This document shows, one piece after another, positions 34,258 through 43,255 of a DNA stretch of 64,000 nt. This stretch comes from an uncultured Christensenella sp. (lineage in GTDB: Bacteria > Bacillota > Clostridia > Christensenellales > Borkfalkiaceae), in NCBI GenBank assembly GCA_910585705.1, contig CAJUER010000001.1, forward strand, positions 120,651 through 184,650, read 5' to 3'. A program made the translations under genes and the position numbers. Position 1 is the stretch's first letter, and every line of letters starts with the position of its first letter. The notes beneath the pieces were generated by a model. The model was given only the letters and a program-made list of their open reading frames with translations. It did not search any database and was not told the origin of the DNA.

Positions 34258-34675
34258 CGAAGGCATTCAGTTCGAAGATAACCGTGCAAAAGTATTGGAA
34301 GCAATGGCGGAAAAGGCTATTGCTTTTTTATTTGAAGCGGTTGCAGAACTGCAATCACAAACCGCCAGGAACAGCAGAGTTGACACAGGGCAAACAAAGG
34401 GGTCTTGGGACACCCATGTTGACGAAGCAACCCTTGAAGGCATGATCGGTTCAGCACTGGAAAACGCTATTTGGGAAGAATTCGGCACTGGCGAATATGC
34501 ACTGAATGGTGACGGCAGAAAAGGCGGTTGGGCATACACAGACCGCAAAGGCGAAACCCATTTCACGCACGGCAAGAAACCGAACCGTGCGCTGTGGAAC
34601 GCCTTTCAGACCCTGAAACCAAAACTGATTAAAAGGGCGGAAGCGTTGATGAAGGAGTTGAACGGAAATGATTGA
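34250..34675 (+). CDS. HK97 Gp10-like tail connector protein
   Basis: 141 residues with the family signature RVDTGQTKGSWDTHV and FGTGEYA. Initiates at GTG inside the end of the preceding gene. Joins head and tail. Confidence 0.87.
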   Translation: MADEGIQFEDNRAKVLEAMAEKAIAFLFEAVAELQSQTARNSRVDTGQTKGSWDTHVDEATLEGMIGSALENAIWEEFGTGEYALNGDGRKGGWAYTDRKGETHFTHGKKPNRALWNAFQTLKPKLIKRAEALMKELNGND

Positions 34676-35042
34676 AGTGCTTGAAGTCTTAAACGACCAC
34701 ATGGTGAAGGAATTAAAACTGAACTATGAATTTGGTCAGTACACAAAAACACCGCCCAAATACCCCTATTGGGTGAGCGATTACACAGAGCCTGAACCAC
34801 TTGAAGAAGATGGGTTGACAACGCCCACAGTCACGCTGACAGGCTTTGCAAGGGGTAAATTTTTGGAACTGGAAGAAGGCAAGCAGAAAATCAAGGACTA
34901 CTTCAAGGACGGCAAGTCGGTCATCACCAAAAGCGGTTCTGCGGTGGTCATTTTTTATGCAGGCAGTCTGAATGTTCCTTCGGACGAACAAGACCTGAAA
35001 AGGTGTCAAATCAATTTATCAATAAAAAAATGGAGTGTATAA
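34668..35042 (+). CDS. Tail terminator-like protein
   Basis: 124 residues, alpha/beta, in the slot of the tail completion (gpU/Gp17-like) protein between Gp10-like and major tail genes. It begins MIEVLEVLNDHMVKELK. Assignment is by position and size. Confidence 0.7.
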   Translation: MIEVLEVLNDHMVKELKLNYEFGQYTKTPPKYPYWVSDYTEPEPLEEDGLTTPTVTLTGFARGKFLELEEGKQKIKDYFKDGKSVITKSGSAVVIFYAGSLNVPSDEQDLKRCQINLSIKKWSV

Positions 35043-35046
35043 AACC

Positions 35047-35670
35047 ATGAACGAAGAATTCAGAACGCACGGCGTGACCGAAAACACGCCGAAAGAAATC
35101 CTGCTTGGCGCAGGTACGATTCACAAAGGTTTGAAGTTTGCCGATGGCAAATGGAACATCAAGGAATCTTTGTTTGGCGCAACGAGCGGTGGAAACAAAC
35201 TTTCCATTGTTCCCGAAGTGTTGGATGTCGAAGTTGACGGCGCACTTGTCAAAACGAAGGGATTGACCTTCAAGCAGGGCGAAACGGCAACTTTGGAAAC
35301 GAACCTTCTTGAACTTACGCCCGAACTTATCAAGACCCTTGTCATCGGTGAAGTCGTGGAAAATTCGGAAATCGAAGGCTATGACCTGATTGAATCCAGG
35401 GCAGACATTAAAGAAGGGGACTACCTTGAAAATATTGCTTTTGTCGGCAAGAAAACAGACGGAACGCCCATCATCGTCATCCTTGACAATGCCCTTTGCA
35501 CTTCGGGATTCGAAGCGGAAGGCAAGAACAAGAACGCAGCAGTCATGAAGGCAACCTTCGAGTGCTACGCAGACCCGAACAAAGGTAATCTTGACAAATT
35601 GCCTTATCACATTTACTACCCCAAAAAGGCAGTAGAAACCACGCCCGACAACGGCGATGAAAACAAATAA
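35047..35670 (+). CDS. Major tail tube protein
   Basis: 207 residues, beta-rich, starting EEFRTHGVTENTPKEILLGA. It lies before the tail chaperone and tape measure genes, the fixed place of the tube protein in siphophages. The frame allows a GTG at 35035, but the ATG at 35047 begins the conserved part. Confidence 0.85.
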   Translation: MNEEFRTHGVTENTPKEILLGAGTIHKGLKFADGKWNIKESLFGATSGGNKLSIVPEVLDVEVDGALVKTKGLTFKQGETATLETNLLELTPELIKTLVIGEVVENSEIEGYDLIESRADIKEGDYLENIAFVGKKTDGTPIIVILDNALCTSGFEAEGKNKNAAVMKATFECYADPNKGNLDKLPYHIYYPKKAVETTPDNGDENK

Positions 35671-35691
35671 AAGAAGGAAGGTATTTGAACA

Positions 35692-36117
35692 ATGAACAAC
35701 GAAATTGAAAAGGCGGTTGACACCGCCGACAAAAAGGCATACGAATTCAGAAAACTGGGCGCACTTGATGTTGCGCCTATGTGCAAAATTATCGGCAAAA
35801 TCGGCATCACCGAATTCAGCAAGTGTTTTGAAAGTGAAAGTGTCCTGAACCTTATCAAGCAGATGAAGGGAAAGGATGCAACGCAGATTCAGGACATTGC
35901 AGGGTTGCAGGTAGTCTTGGAAATTGCAAACATCATCGTTTGCCACATTCCCGAAGTCGAAAAGGACATCTTCGCACTTCTTGCGAATGTCAGCGGTTTG
36001 ACCGTGGAAACCGTCAAGGCGTTTGACCTTGTGACCTTCACGGAAATGGTGATTGATTTCATCAAAAAACCCGAATTCAAGGATTTTATTGGGGTTGTTT
36101 CAAAGTTGTTCAGATAG
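35692..36117 (+). CDS. Tail assembly chaperone, G-like
   Basis: 141 residues, helical. Followed after its stop by a second short frame in the -1 register and then the tape measure gene, the G/GT arrangement of long-tailed phages. These chaperones coat the tape measure during tail assembly. AAGGAAGGT ribosome site. Confidence 0.8.
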   Translation: MNNEIEKAVDTADKKAYEFRKLGALDVAPMCKIIGKIGITEFSKCFESESVLNLIKQMKGKDATQIQDIAGLQVVLEIANIIVCHIPEVEKDIFALLANVSGLTVETVKAFDLVTFTEMVIDFIKKPEFKDFIGVVSKLFR

Positions 36118-36131
36118 GCTTCAACAGGTAT

Positions 36132-36416
36132 ATGGACTTGCTATTCCACAGATATGCAAGTCCATATTTCCTTATTGACCAAATGATTTCGGTTGACGGA
36201 TTCAGCGGATTTGTGACGGAACTATATGACCGGACGGAAGATGAACGGTTGTGGGAATTCTTCCTTCACAAAGTTCGTGATCAGTCGTTCGAAGAATTCA
36301 AAGGTGCTTTGAACAAACAACCGAAGGAAACTTTCGAATTCTCAAAGACCCAAATTGAAACAACAGTGAACAATTCCTTTGATATTATGCAGGGATTCAT
36401 CCCTGATGACCTGTGA
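36132..36416 (+). CDS. Second tail chaperone frame, T-like
   Basis: 94 residues, acidic and helical. It is in the -1 frame relative to the preceding gene, and that frame has no stop between at least 36060 and its ATG. The AGG before the ATG is only 3 bases away, a poor start. Both facts suggest expression by ribosomal frameshifting as a G-T fusion. A run of six A (36064-36069) is the best slip point, though not a canonical heptamer. Confidence 0.72.
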   Translation: MDLLFHRYASPYFLIDQMISVDGFSGFVTELYDRTEDERLWEFFLHKVRDQSFEEFKGALNKQPKETFEFSKTQIETTVNNSFDIMQGFIPDDL

Positions 36417-36435
36417 AGGGGGTGAATAACGCAAA

Positions 36436-38973
36436 ATGGAACTTTTCAAATTATTCGGCAGTATAGCGGTTGACAATGCCGATGCAAACAAGGCTATTGA
36501 CGAAACAGGCGAAAAGGCGGAATCCTTTTCATCCAAACTGGGGAACGGCATCAAAACCGCAGCGAAGTGGGGAACTGCTATCGTTGCAGGCGCATCCACA
36601 GCAGTTGCAGGTCTTGCAAAATTCGCACAATCTTCCGCTGCTACGGCTGACAACATCGACAAGATGTCCCAAAAAATCGGCATTTCAAGGGAAGCCTATC
36701 AAGAATTGGATTTCATCTGTTCCCAAAGCGGAACTTCCGTTGACAGTTTGCAAATGGGAATGAAATCATTGCTGACAGCAATGGATGGTGCAGTGTCGGG
36801 AACTGAATCGAACATTGCACAATTCGAAAGACTGGGCGTGACCGTGACAGATGCAAACGGAAATCTGCGTTCGCAGGAAGAAGTGATGTGGGATGTCATG
36901 GCAGCGTTGCAGTCGATGGATAATCAGGCAGAAAAGGCAAGGCTTGCAAATGAACTTTTCGGCAGATCGGGTTCTGAACTGATGCCGTTGTTAAACGGCG
37001 AAGCAGGTTCAATCGAAGCGATGAAAGAGCAGGCGCATGAACTTGGTCTTGTCTTGGGGGATGAACTTGTTGACAATGGCGTTGTTTTGACCGACACCCT
37101 TGACCAAACCAAAAGGGCGTTTTCGTCAATCGTCACGCAGTTGGGCGGTTCGTTGATGCCTATTTTGACGAAGGTTCTGACTTACATTCAGAAGTCGTTG
37201 CCTTCCATCAATGCGTTGGTCGGAAAACTTGCGCCGGTGTTGGCAACATTGTTTGATTCGTTGCTTCCACCCTTGATGGAGTTGGCAGAAGAAGTGTTCC
37301 CGATCCTGTTTGACTTGATTGAAATGCTTATTCCGCCAGTTGCAGAAATCGTCAGGTCGCTTCTACCGCTTATTACAAGCCTTCTGTCATCGGTCATTAA
37401 ACCGTTGGTGCAGTTGGTCAAATCGGTGCTTCCACCGCTCATTAAAGTGGTGCAGGCGGTTATTCCGCCCCTGATTGAAATAATTCAATCAATCTTGCCA
37501 GTTCTCACACGATTGGTTGAAGCACTTACACCCATAATAGTGAACATAATCGAAGCAATTTTGCCGGTTATCATTGAACTGGTGAATGCGCTTCTTCCTA
37601 TAATTAAGCAGTTTATTGACACAATGCTGCCGATTATGATTGATTTGATAAATAGACTGACACCTATTTTCAAACAGATAATCGAAAAACTTTTGCCAGT
37701 CATCATAGACCTGGTGAAAATGTTGACACCGTTGATTTCGAACATTATTTCGGCGGTGTTGCCTGTGGTGATTCAGTTGCTGAATACACTGACACCACTG
37801 ATAGAATATATCATCACAAACATATTGCCGATTGTCATTCAACTGATAGAAACGCTGATTCCGATAATCATGAAAATAATCGAAAGAATTCTTCCGATTG
37901 TCATTGAATTGGTGAACAAGGTTGTGCCTATTTTGATGAAGATAATCGAAGCAATTCTTCCAGTCATCATCAGTTTGTTGGATATTCTGACACCTATCCT
38001 GGAAGCGTTGATGCCTATTCTTGAACCGATTTTGGAATTGCTGATGGTTCTGCTTGAACCACTGTTTCAAATTCTTGAAATCATTCTTCCGCCCTTGACA
38101 ACTTTGCTTCAATTCCTTGCGAACATAATCAGCACGGTTGTCAAACCCATCATTGAATGGGTTGCAAGTTTCCTTTCGGGAACTCTCACAGGGGCGTTGG
38201 ACGGCATCCGAAATCTAATCGGAAATGTCGGTGGCGCATTCAAGTCGGTATGGGAAGGCATCAAGTCAGTGTGGTCGGGTGCAGGTAACTTCTTCGGCGG
38301 TATATGGAACGGAATCAAGAACGCCTTTTCAAATGTCACCGATTGGTTCAAAAATGTATTTTCGAACGCTTGGCAAGCCGTGAAGAATGTTTTCAGCACT
38401 GGCGGAAAGATATTCGATGGCATCAAAGACGGCATTGTGACGGCGTTCAAGGCTGTTGTCAACGCCATAATCAAAGGCATTAACAAAGTCATTGCATTGC
38501 CTTTCAACGCTATCAACGGCATCTTGGGCAAAATAAAGGGCATCAGTATTGTCGGCATCAAACCCTTCGATTGGATAAAACTTTTTAGTGTTCCCCAAAT
38601 TCCACTGCTTCGAAAAGGCGGTGTTTTGAAAAAAGGACAGACAGGTTTCCTTGAAGGTGATGGTGACGAAGCGGTTGTTCCACTTGAACAGAACACTGGG
38701 TGGATAAATAAAATTGCTGATAAACTTTACGCGTTGAATGCGGAAGCAGACAGCAACAAACTGAAAAGTTCGGAAACACCTGACCGTCTTGCAACCGCTG
38801 TGAAAGAAGGTTTGGAAGGGCAGACAGCGGTTGTTTCTAAAATGCTGAATGCGATTCTTCAAGCAATCTACAAACTTGATGAAGGTTTGGGTGATAAACT
38901 TTACGAAGCAATGACAGGGTTGCAGTTCCGCATCAATGAAAGGGAATTCGCACGGCTTGTCAAAGGGGTGTAA
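36436..38973 (+). CDS. Tape measure protein with 27 hendecad repeats
   Basis: 845 residues. Residues 1-250 are helical with a TMP-core-like pattern (NIDKMSQKIGISREAYQELDF). From 37195 to 38085, 27 uninterrupted 11-residue repeats follow, each of the type [LIV]-x-P-[ILV]-x-x-x-[ILV]-[ILV]-x-x, with Pro at position 3. After this come hydrophobic and Gly/Trp-rich segments (VWEGIKSVWSGAGNFFGGIW). The protein sets tail length and passes into the host membrane on ejection. Confidence 0.93.
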   Translation: MELFKLFGSIAVDNADANKAIDETGEKAESFSSKLGNGIKTAAKWGTAIVAGASTAVAGLAKFAQSSAATADNIDKMSQKIGISREAYQELDFICSQSGTSVDSLQMGMKSLLTAMDGAVSGTESNIAQFERLGVTVTDANGNLRSQEEVMWDVMAALQSMDNQAEKARLANELFGRSGSELMPLLNGEAGSIEAMKEQAHELGLVLGDELVDNGVVLTDTLDQTKRAFSSIVTQLGGSLMPILTKVLTYIQKSLPSINALVGKLAPVLATLFDSLLPPLMELAEEVFPILFDLIEMLIPPVAEIVRSLLPLITSLLSSVIKPLVQLVKSVLPPLIKVVQAVIPPLIEIIQSILPVLTRLVEALTPIIVNIIEAILPVIIELVNALLPIIKQFIDTMLPIMIDLINRLTPIFKQIIEKLLPVIIDLVKMLTPLISNIISAVLPVVIQLLNTLTPLIEYIITNILPIVIQLIETLIPIIMKIIERILPIVIELVNKVVPILMKIIEAILPVIISLLDILTPILEALMPILEPILELLMVLLEPLFQILEIILPPLTTLLQFLANIISTVVKPIIEWVASFLSGTLTGALDGIRNLIGNVGGAFKSVWEGIKSVWSGAGNFFGGIWNGIKNAFSNVTDWFKNVFSNAWQAVKNVFSTGGKIFDGIKDGIVTAFKAVVNAIIKGINKVIALPFNAINGILGKIKGISIVGIKPFDWIKLFSVPQIPLLRKGGVLKKGQTGFLEGDGDEAVVPLEQNTGWINKIADKLYALNAEADSNKLKSSETPDRLATAVKEGLEGQTAVVSKMLNAILQAIYKLDEGLGDKLYEAMTGLQFRINEREFARLVKGV

Positions 38974-38975
38974 AT

Positions 38976-39812
38976 ATGCTTGAAAAAGTCAAATTCATAA
39001 ATCACATGAACGAAGCGATGGACTGGGGAAGCAATGGAATTTATGTAAACCAAAACGACCTGCGAAATTATTCGTGGGACTATGCGAAGGAAAACAACAA
39101 AATTTCAGCATTTTCCCAGTCTATCGTGAAAAAATCAGTCCCCATAGTTATTGCCTGTCAGTCAGAAGATGAAGGGGTTGCAATCAAAAACAGACTATTC
39201 GAAATATGCGAAAAAGATGTCCTTGCAACGCAACACGGCAGATTGATTGTCGGGGACTATTATTTGAAGTGCTTCGTCAGTGGTTCTTCCAAAACAGAAT
39301 ATCTGAAACACAAAGGATATTTGAAAGTAACACTGACGATTGTCACAGACTATCCGCAGTGGATAAAAGAAAGCACGGTCACATTCCGAAATGACGAAGA
39401 TTCAGTCGCACAGGAAGGGGCAAAACGCAATCTTGACTTCAATGTGGACTTTGCCTACAACTATGCATCAGAACTACACGGCAACACGCTGAACAATGCA
39501 GGTTTTGTCGGCACAAACTTCCGCCTGATTATTTACGGCGCATGTACGACCCCCACAATCTACATTTCGGGTCACCGCTATCAAGTGAATCGCATTGTCG
39601 AAGCGAATGAATATCTGACCATTGACAGCGTTGAAAAGACAATCACGCTGACGAAGCGAAACGGCGAAATTGTGAACTGTTTCAATTTTCGTGACAGAGA
39701 TTCATATATCTTCGAAAAAATCCCTTCGGGAAGCAATGTGGTCAGTTGGAATGGTGACTTTGGATTTGACATCGTTCTGATTGAAGAAAGGAGTGAACCC
39801 AAATGGACTTGA
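38976..39812 (+). CDS. Distal tail protein (Dit)
   Basis: 278 residues. Siphovirus-type tail component: N-terminal beta ring domain with LEGDYYLKCFV-like strands and a galectin-like C-terminal half (VVSWNGDFGFDIVLIEER). It forms the hub between tube and adhesins. Ten-base overlap with the next gene. Confidence 0.85.
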   Translation: MLEKVKFINHMNEAMDWGSNGIYVNQNDLRNYSWDYAKENNKISAFSQSIVKKSVPIVIACQSEDEGVAIKNRLFEICEKDVLATQHGRLIVGDYYLKCFVSGSSKTEYLKHKGYLKVTLTIVTDYPQWIKESTVTFRNDEDSVAQEGAKRNLDFNVDFAYNYASELHGNTLNNAGFVGTNFRLIIYGACTTPTIYISGHRYQVNRIVEANEYLTIDSVEKTITLTKRNGEIVNCFNFRDRDSYIFEKIPSGSNVVSWNGDFGFDIVLIEERSEPKWT

Positions 39813-40768
39813 TATATATGGACGATAAAAAAAGGGACATCGGGGTCATGAAAAACTTCACACTTGATTTGGCGTTCGGGGAAGATGAAAACAACTTTGA
39901 ATTGTCAACCGTTATGGAAAACAATGTGTGCGAATCGGGGTTCTACATATACGCCGAAGGCACTGACTATGGCGGAATAATTGACCAAATCAAAGTCAAC
40001 ACCAGTTCAAATTCGTTGAAATATATCGGCAGAACCTGGCATGGTATTCTTGGAAGTAAAATCCTTCAACCCGATGATGGGCAAGACTACTTGATTTTAT
40101 CGGGCGATGCAAACCAGGTTCTTGCCGAACTCATTCAGCGAATGAACCTGGGGGATTTGTTTGTTACACCCGATGCCCCTTCGGGGTTGACGGTGCGGAA
40201 CTACAAAATGAACAGATACATTGACGGCTACAAAGGTATTGTGAAGATGCTTCAATCCGTCAACGGCAAATTGAACATAACCTTCCGACAAGGTTATGCG
40301 ACACTGACGGCAAAGCCGTTGGTGGACTATTCGAAGAATGAAGAATTCGATTCTTCGCAGATCAGTTTCGAAATCAAAAAGAATTTCAAGCCGACAAACC
40401 ATGTGATTTGTTTGGGCGCAGGTGACCTTGCGGAAAGAACCGTCATTCACCTGTACGCCGACAAGGACGGAAACATTTCCCACACGAAGTCATTCTTCGG
40501 AATGGATGAAGTGTGCGAAGTGTACGATTGCAGCAATGCAGAATCGGACGAAGAACTTGAAAACGGCGGAAGGGAAGTGATTGAAAAGTCGTGGAATTCC
40601 GATTCCGTGAAAATCAACTTCACGAATTCATCTTCGGTGTATGACATCGGGGATATTGTCGGGGCGAAAGAAAATGTCACAGGCATTTCAATCGTTCAAA
40701 AAATCATCAAGAAAATAGTCACCCTTAAAAACGAAAGGGCAACTATATCTTACAAGGTAGGTGAATAA
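39803..40768 (+). CDS. Baseplate protein, Gp37-like (Tal N-terminal domain)
   Basis: 321 residues, similar to ReqiPepy6 Gp37-like siphovirus proteins, i.e. a gp27-like hub with no lytic domain. Beta-rich (YIYAEGTDYGGIIDQIKV; GYATLTAKPLVDY). No peptidase or lysozyme motif is visible, so it does not replace the missing endolysin. Confidence 0.8.
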   Translation: MDLIYMDDKKRDIGVMKNFTLDLAFGEDENNFELSTVMENNVCESGFYIYAEGTDYGGIIDQIKVNTSSNSLKYIGRTWHGILGSKILQPDDGQDYLILSGDANQVLAELIQRMNLGDLFVTPDAPSGLTVRNYKMNRYIDGYKGIVKMLQSVNGKLNITFRQGYATLTAKPLVDYSKNEEFDSSQISFEIKKNFKPTNHVICLGAGDLAERTVIHLYADKDGNISHTKSFFGMDEVCEVYDCSNAESDEELENGGREVIEKSWNSDSVKINFTNSSSVYDIGDIVGAKENVTGISIVQKIIKKIVTLKNERATISYKVGE

Positions 40769-40770
40769 AA

Positions 40771-42867
40771 ATGGCAAATATGCATCTTGTCACAGGCTAT
40801 GCAAACAAAGAACACATCAAGTCCGCAGACCAGGGAAGTTTCAACGCAGCGGTGCTTGGTGAAGGTGAATTTGTCCTTGAAAGGGGAAGCAAGTTCGCAT
40901 CCACCATCATTTCGAACAACATCGTCAGAATCAAAGACGGTGACATTCTCATGCAGGGACGGCACATCAGGCTTGATGATGGGTCATACATAGACCTGGA
41001 TTTTGAAAACGGACAGCAGGGGTTCAAACGCAACGATCTGATTGTTGTCAGATACACGAAGGATTCCGCAACTGGCGTTGAAGAAACAAACCTGGTTGTT
41101 ATCAAGGGAACGCCCACAACCGGCAACGCAACAGACCCTGACCCGATAAAAGGGGACATCATCAATGACCATGTGCTTGTCAACGACATGCCCCTGTACC
41201 GTGTACCCTTCGATGGGTTGAACATTCAGAATTTGGTTTGTCTGTTTGAAGTTCTTCCGTCATGGAAAACTTTGAAGGCACAGTCCATTGAAGAAACACA
41301 GACAGCAATTCAAACGGCAGCAGAGCAGAAACTCAACGAAGCGATTGACACCATCGAAACGCAGATGAACCATGTGGTCGAACAGGCGGAAGATGCCGTT
41401 GCAAGAGTTCCTGCGGTTAAACAGGGAACGACAGATCCGACAAAGACCACTGTCGGCATTCTCGGTCAAATCTACATCAACACGGCAAGCAAGAAAATTT
41501 TCCACTGCGTTGCGGTTGCTTCGGGCAACTACACCTGGGTTGGTGATGTTCTGCCCGAATTGATTGTGACCACGAAGAAGGGCGTGACGGTCACCGTGAC
41601 GAACGGTGTCATCAGATACAGCGCAGTGTCGAACGGCAAGGCAACTTTCACCGTTCCGAACTATGGCAAATGGACGGTTTCCGCAACCATCAACGGCACG
41701 GTCATTTCAAAGGTTGTCGATGTCACCGATGCGAAACAAATTCCTGTTCTGCTCGGCTATCAGACAATGACGGCAATCATCAACTGGGGAACGAATAGCA
41801 ACCCCAACACAACCGTCACCTATGCTGATGATGCAGTCGGAATGACGGCGGAACAGTGGGATGAATTCTTCGGTCACTATCCTGTGTTATTCAAGGACGG
41901 CAAGGAAGTCGGCAAGTTAGACCGAAACAATTATTCACTTTTCGAAGATGGCAGTCTTGCCGACATCGAATCGGGCAAAAGCGGTGATGTCATGATTGCA
42001 TTCCCCCGAAGGGGTTTGAAAATGACGAAAGCAAATAACCAAATCACCATTTCGATGACGAACGACCCCGACAACCCCGATTTCAAATATTACGCCCATC
42101 AAAGGGGAAGCGTACAAAAAAATGTATTCTACATTGGCGCATTCAAAGGATACAAAGACGATGACAATAAACTTCGTTCGTTGTCAGATAAAGCACCCAC
42201 GGCAAACATCACCATTGGAACAGCAAGAACCTATGCGCATAACAATGGCAGCGGTTATGAACAATCTGCGTTCTATCAGTTGATGTTCAGACAGTGCGCC
42301 TATGTTCTGAAATTCGGTTCGCTGAATTCGCAGACGAAAGTCGGAAAGGGTTTGGTCAGTGCAAGTGCAAAAGTCAACACAGGTGGTGCGAATGCCTATG
42401 GAATGGATTCTGAAATCATCAAAGCAAGCAATCCTTCCTATATGACGGATGGAAAACATCAAGTGAAGTGCTTGGGCGTTGAAGATTTTTGGGGCAACAT
42501 CTATGAATGGATAGACGGCATTGCAACCGATTCAAGCAATCCTATTAACATTTTGACCAACACCGACAATTTTCAGGACAACGGCAAAGGCGATGGATAT
42601 ATTTCAACGCCTTCGGGAATGTCAGGTGGAAACGGCGGTTGGCTAAAAGAACCACAGGGGAACACCGAAGCAGGGTTTGCATTCAAAGCAGGTGGTGGAT
42701 CGTCAACCACCTATTTCAGCGATTCTGCGGATTTGGGTGGCGGTTTTGTCGCTTATTTCGGCGGTGCTTGGAGTGGCGGTGATGCTGCCGGTGCTTTTCG
42801 GCTGTATGTGGATTATTCCGCTTCGGATTCGTTTGGTTATGTTTCGGCGCGCTTGATGTATTTATAA
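40771..42867 (+). CDS. Tail adhesin, DGR target protein
   Basis: 698 residues. The N-terminal ~150 residues attach to the baseplate (GSFNAAVLGEGEFVLERGSK; NDMPLYRVPFDGLN). Residues ~165-215 form a helical stalk (ETQTAIQTAAEQKLNEAI). An Ig-like beta domain spans ~260-330 (VTVTVTNGVIRYSAV). The last ~260 residues form a C-type-lectin/FGE-sulfatase-like fold: VEDFWGNIYEWIDG (570-583) is its hallmark. The extreme C-terminus (651-696) is the variable repeat, rich in exposed Gly, Ala, Asp and Tyr. This is the likely receptor-binding protein, and the phage can alter it through the adjacent DGR. Confidence 0.93.
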   Translation: MANMHLVTGYANKEHIKSADQGSFNAAVLGEGEFVLERGSKFASTIISNNIVRIKDGDILMQGRHIRLDDGSYIDLDFENGQQGFKRNDLIVVRYTKDSATGVEETNLVVIKGTPTTGNATDPDPIKGDIINDHVLVNDMPLYRVPFDGLNIQNLVCLFEVLPSWKTLKAQSIEETQTAIQTAAEQKLNEAIDTIETQMNHVVEQAEDAVARVPAVKQGTTDPTKTTVGILGQIYINTASKKIFHCVAVASGNYTWVGDVLPELIVTTKKGVTVTVTNGVIRYSAVSNGKATFTVPNYGKWTVSATINGTVISKVVDVTDAKQIPVLLGYQTMTAIINWGTNSNPNTTVTYADDAVGMTAEQWDEFFGHYPVLFKDGKEVGKLDRNNYSLFEDGSLADIESGKSGDVMIAFPRRGLKMTKANNQITISMTNDPDNPDFKYYAHQRGSVQKNVFYIGAFKGYKDDDNKLRSLSDKAPTANITIGTARTYAHNNGSGYEQSAFYQLMFRQCAYVLKFGSLNSQTKVGKGLVSASAKVNTGGANAYGMDSEIIKASNPSYMTDGKHQVKCLGVEDFWGNIYEWIDGIATDSSNPINILTNTDNFQDNGKGDGYISTPSGMSGGNGGWLKEPQGNTEAGFAFKAGGGSSTTYFSDSADLGGGFVAYFGGAWSGGDAAGAFRLYVDYSASDSFGYVSARLMYL
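42720..42859 (+). repeat. DGR variable repeat (VR)
   Basis: 140 bp at the 3' end of the adhesin gene, stopping 8 bp short of its last base. It aligns without gaps to 42931-43070. The 30 differences are all at TR adenines: 20 A to G, 7 A to T, 3 A to C. The other 110 positions are identical, including 11 unchanged adenines. Confidence 0.97.
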
Positions 42868-42930
42868 CAAAGAAACAGGGGTGTCGAACGATTGAAATAT
42901 TATCAAGAAGAAAAGCACAACAAACAAGTT

Positions 42931-43070
42931 CGATTATACGAATTTGAATGGCAGTTATGTCACTTATTTCGGCAGTAATTGGAATGACAGTGATAATACC
43001 GGTACTTTTCAACTGAATGTGAATAATTCCACTTCGGATTCGAATGGTAATGTTTCGGCGCACTTAAAGT
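42931..43070 (+). repeat. DGR template repeat (TR)
   Basis: 140 bp, 41 adenines. In the VR frame it holds ten AAT codons, all changed in VR. It lies in noncoding DNA between the adhesin and reverse transcriptase genes. No long frame crosses it that looks real. The homology ends at 43070. Confidence 0.97.
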
Positions 43071-43255
43071 TTTCAAAAGGTTCATATTGTTTGCTGAACC
43101 CCCGATGCAAGTCGGGGGTTTGACATAAACGAAGTGCGTTCACACCCTGCCACAGGGCAAAACACAAAAACCTTTATCCTGTATTAGTAGCCTTCCGAAA
43201 GTACTTCCGAAGGTCGAAAGTTTGGGGAAAGAAAACATCAACAAGGGGTGTTTCT
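43071..43255 (+). ncRNA. Probable DGR RNA region downstream of TR
   Basis: The 185-bp TR-RT spacer has no gene. It contains hairpins: a perfect 9-bp stem AACCCCCGA/TCGGGGGTT (43097-43120) without a T-run, CCCTG/CAGGG (43145-43157), and CCTTC/GAAGG (43191-43213). In studied DGRs the RNA after TR is needed for priming cDNA synthesis, so this is the expected place for that structure. Confidence 0.6.

Noticed and set aside
10000..36000. High density of GAATTC sites in the prophage
   Set aside because: Explained by exclusive GAA and frequent TTC codons (Glu-Phe pairs), not by a selected motif.
37195..38112. Long minus-strand frames in the tape measure repeat region
   Set aside because: They come from the 33-bp repeat register; composition (Gln/Asn/His-rich) is that of an antisense shadow.
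36436..42867. A second DGR variable repeat elsewhere in the window
   Set aside because: No other stretch resembling TR was seen in tail genes; only 42720-42859 matches.
42700..43070. Open frames on the minus strand across VR and TR
   Set aside because: They mirror the repeat and lack ribosome sites; the plus-strand adhesin frame and noncoding TR explain the sequence.
43097..43120. Transcription terminator between TR and RT
   Set aside because: The stem is perfect but has no T-run, and the RT must be expressed from upstream; a role in the DGR RNA is more likely.
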